Shown piece after piece: positions 57,490-64,000 of a stretch of DNA of 64,000 nt. How positions within the stretch are numbered: position 1 is the stretch's first letter; every line of letters starts with the position of its first letter. The stretch covers positions 334,681,756-334,745,755 of the forward strand of contig JAUMIR010000003.1 in NCBI GenBank assembly GCA_030847615.1, in the 5' to 3' direction. The notes below the pieces were generated by a model. The model was not told the DNA's origin. It ran no database searches and saw nothing but the letters and a program-made list of their open reading frames with translations. The position numbers and the translations under genes were made by a program. Source of the stretch: Gambelia wislizenii (Eukaryota; Chordata; Lepidosauria; Squamata; Crotaphytidae).

Positions 57490-57938
57490 TGCTCTAACAA
57501 CTACATAGACCAGGATCCAACTGGGGACATAGGCAAGTGTTGATGCCCTATGAGGAGCGGCTTAGGGAGCTTGGACATATTTTGTCTGGAGAAGAGAAGG
57601 TTGAGAGGTCAGATGTTTAAATATTTGAAGGGATGTCATACTGAGGAAGGAGCAAGCTTGTTTTCTGCTGTCTCAGAGACTAGGACACGGAGCAATGGGT
57701 TCAAACTACAGGAAAAGAGATTCCACCTAAACATTAGGAAGAACTTTCTGACAGTAAGAGCTGTGCGGCAGTGGAACACGCTGCCTGGTAGTGTGGTGGA
57801 GTCTCCTTCTTTGGAGGTTTTTAAGCAGAGGCTGGATGGCCATCTGTTGGGAATGACTTGATTGTGTCTTCCTGCATGGCAAGGGATTGGACTGGATGGT
57901 CCTTGTGGTCTCTTCCAACTCTGTGATTCTATGATGGA
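57490..57938 (+). pseudogene. CR1 LINE 3' end
   Basis: The frame 57550-57861 encodes GQMFKYLKGCHTEEGASLFS, then RSNGFKLQEKRFHLNIRKNF, VRAVRQWNTLPGSVVESPSL and EVFKQRLDGHL, the canonical CR1 C-terminus. After the stop a short 3' UTR ends TGTGATTCTATGATG, the typical CR1 ATTCTATG terminus. Severely 5'-truncated, so no RT core. Confidence 0.93.
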
Positions 57939-58419
57939 TCCAGGAGGGGATGATTTTCCTCTTTACACAGGTCCTGCTCACCCCACTGCAAGATATTGTC
58001 CTTCTCTACTATTTCAGTTCCTCCCCAATGAACTCCAATAGCATAAAGCTCTGCTCTAGAGAGTTTCCCCGCCTTCTAGAACAGATATAGTAGGCGCATA
58101 GGGGCTGGGGGGGAAGCCTCCTCCAGGATCTGCTGATTGTGACAGCAGAGTTACCCAAGTAGATCCAAGCAGATCCAAGCCCAAAATATACAAAGGTATA
58201 AATTACCCTTGTATCACAACCCCATAAATAGATGCGGTTCTCCCAACCCCCTCTTTGTCAAGGGACTGACATGCTTGTATCAACCTAAAGTTCCTGTATC
58301 AACTTAAAGTTCTTTAGAGTTTATCTTTTTGATCACCTACTGCACGGTTCCAAGGCTGTAAAGAATAGAATTGTCTAGCAAGCAGACCAATATCAACATT
58401 CCTCTTAAGAATCCCCTTA
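57939..58419. other. Unassigned sequence
   Basis: No recognised features beyond small direct repeats such as GTATCAACCTAAAGTTC and GTATCAACTTAAAGTTC at 58276-58312. Confidence 0.35.
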
Positions 58420-59490
58420 ATTAAGAATTAAGAATCAGTGCTTTGTTCCCAGATCTCTAACAAAATTTGAAAACCTATGTACAGCCTCTACTAATCAAGT
58501 CAAAGGCCATATGGCAATTATATATAACTTCATAACTGAAACCATAATGGCAGAGACTACATGATTTAAATTGATTTGGGAAGCAGATATAGCACACCCC
58601 TTAAGTGATCAGGACTGGTCAAACATCTGGAAATCCCTAATATTTTGGAAAAGTCCAGTCATAATACAAGAAAACACACTTAAAGTGGTGTACAAGTGGT
58701 ATCTGACACCTCATAAATTGTCCCAAATCACCAAAAGCAGCAGTAACCGAAAGCAGCAGTCCTACCTGCTGGAGAGGCTGCAAAGACAAAGACACCCATC
58801 TCTACATGTGGTTTCATTGTCCTTTGGTTCAAGAGTTCTGGTCTGAAGTACTCAGACTGATCTTATAGTTCACAAAACAAACCATTACTGTAACACCCAG
58901 TCTGGTGCTCCTCTCTTATTTCTCCAATCAGAACACCACAGTCAAACACAGAGATCTGATACGATTTTTATTAGCAATAACAAGACTGGAGATTGCCCAA
59001 AACTGGAAAACGGTTTTGGGAAAATGGTGGAATCGGTTCTGGATTATCTGGCTAATGGAAAAACTCAAGGAACAAATCAGAATATCCCAAGGTTGTCCTA
59101 TAAAGACAACTTTTGCAGAAAAATGGTTTCCAATGATTGACTATATAAATCATAATTTGGCTCAACAAATCCCATCTACTACTCATGAGAAACTGTGGAA
59201 TGATATATTAACAGATTAAGACATATATCTCCTCATAGATCACTGTACAAGTAAGTGTGTTAAGTAAAGTCAAGCATGATCAAATTAAACCTGATAACCA
59301 GGAGAGTATATACTCTACATGTTTAAGAACACAAAATTTTTATTTTCACTTTTTTTTGGTCTATTTTCATTTTTCTAATATATGTATAAAAAGTTATCTC
59401 TGTATGTCGTTTTGTGGTGACCTGTAACCGCAAAATGGACATGTTCAATATATTTTATTATTCTACATAAATAAAAAGAAATTATATAAA
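58420..59490 (+). pseudogene. L1 ORF2 C-terminus and 3' UTR (L1-3)
   Basis: Broken frames give STNQVKGHMAIIYNFI, DQDWSNIWKSLIFWKSPV, VVYKWYLTPHKLSQITK, then in a shifted frame CWRGCKDKDTHLYMWFHC. LLSYFSNQN, RFLLAITRLEIAQNWK and LMEKLKEQIRI follow. This is the L1 ORF2 tail with the Cys-rich domain; the first Cys pair is spaced CWRGC rather than CWRC. It stops at 59219 and is followed by an A/T-rich 3' UTR with ATAAATAAAAAG near 59468. Its sequence differs from L1-1 and L1-2, indicating a third L1 subfamily. Confidence 0.82.
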
Positions 59491-59745
59491 AAAGAATCTT
59501 TTAAGCTTTGGATTTTCAGGAAATTTATATAACAGGAGAATAATCATGCAGCTTTATTTCTCTTGTATAGTTATGAGCGTATGCCATTTACACATATCTT
59601 GTGGGGAATCATATCACACAGACATTTCCAGTATAGGCAACTTCTCTTAAAACAGACATTACCTGATCTAGGCATACCCTCTTATCATAATCATTACATT
59701 TCTCATACTTATATGGCACATGGTACTTGTGGTATACAAGCATGT
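59491..59745 (+). pseudogene. Probable L1 ORF2 fragment (L1-4)
   Basis: LLLKQTLPDLGIPSYHNHYI near 59640-59710 resembles the GGLGIP...YY segment found midway in L1 ORF2 C-terminal halves (compare GGLGMPDIRIYYEAV in L1-1). Only one motif supports it. Confidence 0.4.
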
Positions 59746-59747
59746 TA

Positions 59748-59974
59748 CTTGTACCAAAGTCTTCCATAACCACAGATTCTGACCCATGGATCCAACCATC
59801 CATGGCTTGAAAATATTTCCCCCCCAAAATTCCAAAAAGCAAACCTTGATTTTGCCATTTTATATAAAGGACACAATTTTACTACACCCTTGTATGTAAT
59901 GGGACTTGAGCATCCACAGATTTTGGTATCCAGGATCCTAGAACCAAACCCCAGTGGATACCAAGGGCCCATTG
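59748..59974 (-). mobile_element. Tigger/mariner-like MITE (E6)
   Basis: Minus strand reads CAATGGGCCCTTGGTATCC, ACTGGGGTTTGGTTCTAGG, CAAAATCTGTGGATGCTC, TTTGCTTTTTGGAATTTTG and CCATGGATGGTTGGATCC. The TA flanks are at 59746-59747 and 59975-59976. Same family as E1/E2. Non-coding. Confidence 0.82.
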
Positions 59975-59976
59975 TA

Positions 59977-60754
59977 AATTACAATGATAAAGAATATTAA
60001 TCTACATGTATTTTTTTCATCTGTTGAGGGCATTTTTGATGCATTATACAGCCTTCCTAGAACTCTGTACATGCTCAGAGAACCAAGCGGGCTGAAATTA
60101 GTAGCAGAGTAGCAGAAAATTAGTCCAGTCACTGCTAAGCATAATCCGGGCAATTAGAGGCTTAGAGACAAGTAAAATAAACTATCTACCATTTATTTAA
60201 GCAATTAGAATCACTACATACAGACTACATGCCTCCTAGCATAGGGCACACACAGCTTCCAGCTAGAGAGCAAAAGACAGCATCTGTGTCTCTTCACAGA
60301 GTGCAGCACAGAAAACAGATAAGGCTTGTAACATACAGATACAGATACAGTAGCTCCCTTCAGTTTTAACTACGATGAGAATAGTACAGGCTGGCATACT
60401 TCCTTTCTCTTGAAGATAAGAGATGCAGCTGTGAGCCACTGTGAGCTCATTTGTTTACCTCAGCTGACCTCCAGAACTTGCTTGCTTAGCTTCAAAGTCA
60501 AACAGGCCTTCTGTCTATTGTTTGGATTTATGGGCCTGCAACCGACTCTGCAGCCTGACAGTTTTTACAGCTCATACAGTCCACTTACATACACTTCAGT
60601 ATTTGGTAACATTTCAGCATTTCCAGTGCATTGTTTTACAAGTAAGGCTTCTGGCTTTTAAAAGCATATTGTTTAGAAACTTTTCAATTTATTTCAGAAT
60701 TGTAGCATATTTACATACATTGCATTAATTCAGCATAGCTATGTTACAGAGATT
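59977..60754. other. Unassigned sequence
   Basis: No gene or repeat family recognised. Confidence 0.4.
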
Positions 60755-61335
60755 AATGGCTTGTCTAGATGGCGAAAATACCCCTCATAAAATTCAAGGA
60801 GAGTGCGTTTTCATCCCAATGGGATCCTGCATCATTTCACTTCATTCAAAAGGAGGGGGGCAAAAACTCAGAATAATCCATGGGAAAAGCCTTTGCAGAT
60901 TTTCCTGACTTTTTAAAAAAAAATGACAGAGAAAATGCACATTCCCACTCAATTTGCTTTCATTCACTTTCCTGATAAGAGCAGAAATGGAAAGCTGATT
61001 GGTTAGACATGAGCAGGGAACTGAGCTTTCTGGCAAGACAAGTGCTCAGAACTGCCATGTTGGATTTTCACTGTATCAATCATGCAATGAGGCAGCAAAA
61101 CAGCCTCCCCCCACCCCCCATATTTCTGTTTATTTAAGCAAAAGGTCGCACTTCTGCACCTTGGATTTTTTTTAAAAAAAAATACTGTTCAGCAGTGGCA
61201 ACTGGTGACAATAAAAACACGAGCAATTCACTCGCGCCCACCATCTTGATTTGTTGGCATTCCTGTTTGAACAACAAGCACATTTGATTCGCATGCCTCT
61301 GATCTTAAAAAAAAACATGGAGACAAATGAGCCCC
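60755..61335 (-). mobile_element. Family B non-autonomous DNA element copy B4
   Basis: The left end GGCTTGTCTAGATGGCG and right end GAGCCCCCGGTCTAGAA flank text shared with B1 in reverse (ACATGGAGACAAATG). The left side shares TCATTCAAAAGGAGGGGGG and ATTTTCCTGACTTTTT with C2, linking families B and C. Confidence 0.6.
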
Positions 61336-61798
61336 CGGTCTAGAATGCGTCAAACAACAATAATGCCCTGCTGGGCAGCATGGACAGACATCACAATGAC
61401 ATCACAAATGAATAATCAGGGCTGGTAGCCAGATATCTGATATTAGGAGAAAAAGCCTCCTGGTCAGAAGTTTATACTGTTGCCCCTTTCCTGTTCACGT
61501 ATTTCCCTTTTGCAGTTTTGTGTATTCATGAAGTTAGAAAAGGAAGAATGGGAAGGGGCAACTGTAATTAATTAAGAACATGTGCCTTGGCACCTCCCTC
61601 CATCCACTTTAGTTGTCTCAGCAGCTGCAGGTTGCTTCCCAGTTACATGACCTCTTGGTTGCCAATTTGAGCTACTTTAGAATTCCCCACAGTAAGATCA
61701 CTGACATGCATGGATTTTCATGCACAATAGTGTTTTGCGTAACAATGGTATTGGGTTTGATGGTACAGTCTCACCTACAACATGGGTGGAGAACAAGC
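61336..61798. other. Unassigned sequence
   Basis: No gene or repeat family recognised. Confidence 0.35.
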
Positions 61799-61897
61799 AG
61801 CCCTCCAGATGTTGTTGGACTACACTCTATTAGCTCTAGTCAGAATAGCAAATACTGAGTGCCGGTGGGAGTTGCAGTCCAGCAACATCAGGAGAGA
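61799..61897. repeat. Foldback repeat, TCCAGATGTTGTTGGACT type
   Basis: CCCTCCAGATGTTGTTGGAC on the left pairs with GTCCAGCAACATCAGGAG on the right. This short hairpin element is common in reptile DNA; single arms also appear near 32600. Confidence 0.7.
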
Positions 61898-62240
61898 CAT
61901 ATATGCGCCAGTTCTGACCTGCACGAAAGGAGGAACATTTGTTCACCTCATCTGAAAAGACAGAGAAAGTCAGGCAAGGAAGCAAGACAAGAACATCCTC
62001 AAAAATCTTCCCTAAAGGCTCCTTCTATGTCTGTAAAATATTCACCTTTACAAAGAAGTAGCCAGACATTTTCTTGGACTGGAAATGTCATTTACGTTAA
62101 CATCTACTAATATTGAAGTAGCTCTGGCTACAATTCTCATAGTACTCAACCAGTACAAACTGCATTGATTTTCAAGCTGACTCCATCTGGCTTGTGTGCT
62201 TTGAGGATCAGAGTTGCTTTTTTTAACTGTACTACACCAG

Positions 62241-62532
62241 GGCATGGAATCCTTTTGAATCTTATATAAACAGAGATTTGTCTGTTCTAATAAGCTTTAA
62301 AGGCCTGAAAATCCAAGCTAAGAAAGATTATTAGCTGAGCCTGAAGTTCCTTGAGGGAATCAATGAAATAAAAACATCTGAGATCCGTATCCCAAATACC
62401 AAGCCAACCTCCTATGAAGAATATTTTGATGTAACTAGTTCAAACAAAGACACAATCCCAGGGACTTATACATGCTCATTTTGCTATGCAAATGAAAGGA
62501 ACATGATAGTTAGAGCAGATTTAACTGCTGAG
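62241..62532 (+). pseudogene. Immunoglobulin-domain-like exon relic
   Basis: A frame running 62227-62562, broken by one TAG at 62332, reads like one Ig domain: DLSVLISFKG, then LSLKFLEGINEIKTSEI, EEYFDVTSSNKD, PGTYTCSFCYANERN and RADLTAE. The GTYTC near the end corresponds to the F-strand Cys. The expected B-strand Cys is Phe (VLISF). A pyrimidine tract followed by CTACACCAG at 62232-62240 looks like a splice acceptor, and GAG|GTGAAG at 62532 like a donor. Size (292 bp) and FLEG/GTYTC spacing resemble leukocyte-receptor-type Ig domains. The stop, the missing Cys and unequal phases argue that it is dead. Alternative: chance similarity. Confidence 0.35.
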
Positions 62533-62681
62533 GTGAAGAAACAACACACTCTTCACTCATAAGAACAATATGGTGTTTAACTCTCATGCCCTGTGCTTAT
62601 TCTTTCTTATTCAATGGTCTCTTTATTGTTTTGAAAGATTTGAATACATTATTCACAGAGGACTGGTTTACCAATGGTTAA

Positions 62682-63799
62682 GGAGATTATCAGATGTGCT
62701 AAATACAGTGTTATAATGATGCCAGGAGATTGCTAAAGGGCTTTCTTTTCAGATGACATTGCTCCCCTCTCGTAATGCACCCATTCTGCTGCTGTTCTGC
62801 TGGCTGTTACACACTAGCAGTGCCTCCCTGGCTTGGGGGCTCTGCTGAGTCAGGAATATGAAGCCAGCAAAATAATCATGCACCAGTCTTGGGCTCGAAG
62901 TAGGCTACTTTATTAAGAACAGCAGATAGAAAAGCAAAAATGCATTCTGGCTAACCAATATAGAAATGCAGATACCTACTGACCCTCCAGAGCTTCACGC
63001 ACTGAAAGGGCACTGCCCCCGGTCTGCTCCAACCTAATATGGGTAAACTCTCACAAACAGTGTGAGTGAGAAATGAAACTTAGCTAATTAACATGGGAAA
63101 ACTTTCTCAGGGCAATTAGTCAGGCCAGGTGCTATAACATCCAAACATCCTTATCTTCTAAGCTGGTGGAATGATAGACTGGCTCCCTCCTGCTATGAGT
63201 AGAAACTTCTCCTTGACCCATTCTATTACAAACACACACAAAAACAAGGCCTAGCACTTCTTCATGCAGCCGAACCAATCTTTGTGCTAGGCCCTGCATG
63301 CAGGGCCTAACACCGGTACTGCTTTTTATTGATGGGAGAAGCTGGCAATACATCCCCCATTCCGTTTCTGTAAGACATGTTCGTACAACTGAAAAGATAC
63401 TCCATTTCACTGGCGGGATCCCAGTGTCAATGGGAGGTCCCTGCCAGAACACTTCCTGCTGAGATCAGGACATCAAGGTAAGTGACACGCTTTTTAAAAA
63501 CTCCCCTTGTTTACTTGGAAGTTTTAAAGTGTGCTTTTGTGCTTGCTGTTTTTGTCTTGTATTTTGCTTTTTATTTTTGAATTTCCTGCACTCTCGTCTT
63601 CTTGTAAGAATGGGCAGGATTTCACTCCTGGAAGTGAAAGGAGCTCCATTAGAGAACCATTCACTCCTGGGCTGCCATGAAAATGCTACAAAGATAGGTC
63701 TGAAACGTTTTACTATTGTGGCGCTACAGCAGCAGGAGAGGGGTGGGAGAGGAGATTATGGGACAGGAATGATTTTTTCATTCCTGTTTGATAATCTCC
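62682..63799 (+). mobile_element. Family A DNA transposon copy A9, with LTR insert
   Basis: Ends GGAGATTATCAGATG and TGATAATCTCC; flanks taa and cta do not match perfectly. Own DNA is 62682-62804 and 63313-63799, about 610 bp. It carries ATCAAGGTAAGTGAC at 63472-63486. The interior is interrupted next to the palindrome region (TTTTTATTGATGGGAG). Confidence 0.85.
62805..63312 (-). mobile_element. Solo LTR of an endogenous retrovirus-like element
   Basis: 508 bp with TGTTA...TAACA ends. On the minus strand it begins TGTTAGGCCCTGCATGCAGG and ends TAGTGTGTAACA. A polyadenylation signal AATAAA (complement of 62909-62914) lies about 105 nt before the 3' end, as expected in an LTR. No internal viral genes are present. 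The flanks (ctggc and ccggt) are an imperfect duplication; comparison with A6 shows the host sequence is continuous across it. Confidence 0.7.
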
Positions 63800-63802
63800 C
63801 TA

Positions 63803-64000
63803 GAGAGGCATGGTACATTCATGTTCAGAAGTAACATACCTCTGGATATCAGCTCTGCTGAAGACCAACAACAGGGAAAGGATGCTGACTTGATGACCTT
63901 CTTGTGGGTTTCATAGTGGATGGTGGGCTTCAGTGTGAGAATAAGGCATCTGATCCAGCAGAGCAGTTATTAACTTCTTAAGGTCCTTTGCCCAATAAGC
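63803..64000. other. Unassigned sequence to window end
   Basis: Nothing recognised in the last 200 bases. Confidence 0.35.

Overview
This window looks like repeat-rich, gene-poor DNA from a vertebrate, most likely a lepidosaur reptile (lizard or snake). The evidence is the mix of repeats: L1, L2, CR1 and two RTE-like LINE types, SINEs with tRNA-like and 5S-like heads, hAT and mariner/Tigger-type MITEs, and one retroviral-type solo LTR. The species call is inference. I see no intact host gene, no operon, no functional tRNA or rRNA gene and no CRISPR array. Apart from the transposon reading frames, the only host-like coding signal is a degraded immunoglobulin-domain exon near 62.24-62.53 kb.

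Layout. About 0.5-1.8 kb: a 5'-truncated but open RTE-like LINE on the minus strand. About 4.2-11.3 kb: a nearly full-length L1 with ORF1 and ORF2, both broken, and a small RTE-like insertion in its 5' UTR. About 12.0-17.7 kb: a DNA transposon of a multicopy family (called family A here) split by an L1 that starts at the ORF2 ATG and by an L2 piece; a second RTE-like tail sits inside that L1. 17.7-24 kb: mostly unassigned, with non-autonomous DNA elements and a CR1-type relic. 24.0-25.0 kb: CR1 reverse transcriptase. 25-31 kb: Tigger-like MITEs, an inverted repeat, and two adjacent family A copies. 31.2-32.4 kb: a unit flanked by a 16-bp target duplication that contains a second, almost identical RTE-like LINE. 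33-45 kb: family A copies, a 2.1-kb hAT-type element with an 8-bp duplication, SINEs, and a BovB-like RTE tail interrupted by two DNA elements, one of them a 330-bp near-perfect foldback. 46.8-55 kb: a GGGCCC-ended element, another family A copy, SINEs, a mariner-type element enclosing a G-rich minisatellite, an L2 with an intact YADD reverse transcriptase motif, and a small hAT MITE. 57-60 kb: CR1 and L1 3' ends. 60.7-64 kb: non-autonomous elements, the Ig-like relic, and a family A copy carrying the solo LTR.

The most informative structure is family A. Nine copies lie in 64 kb, with termini of the type GGAGATTATCAGA or GGACTTTATCAGA. Six have matching 3-bp target duplications (ata, tca, ata, ctg, tga, tct). 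Several carry a conserved splice-donor-like GGTAAGT and an internal palindrome. Nesting gives a relative chronology: SINE and BovB-like copies are older than the family A insertions in them; family A copy 1 is older than the L1 inside it, which is older than its RTE-like tail. The RTE-like LINE appears to be the youngest active autonomous family, because its two longest copies differ at only 4 of 260 residues over long open frames.
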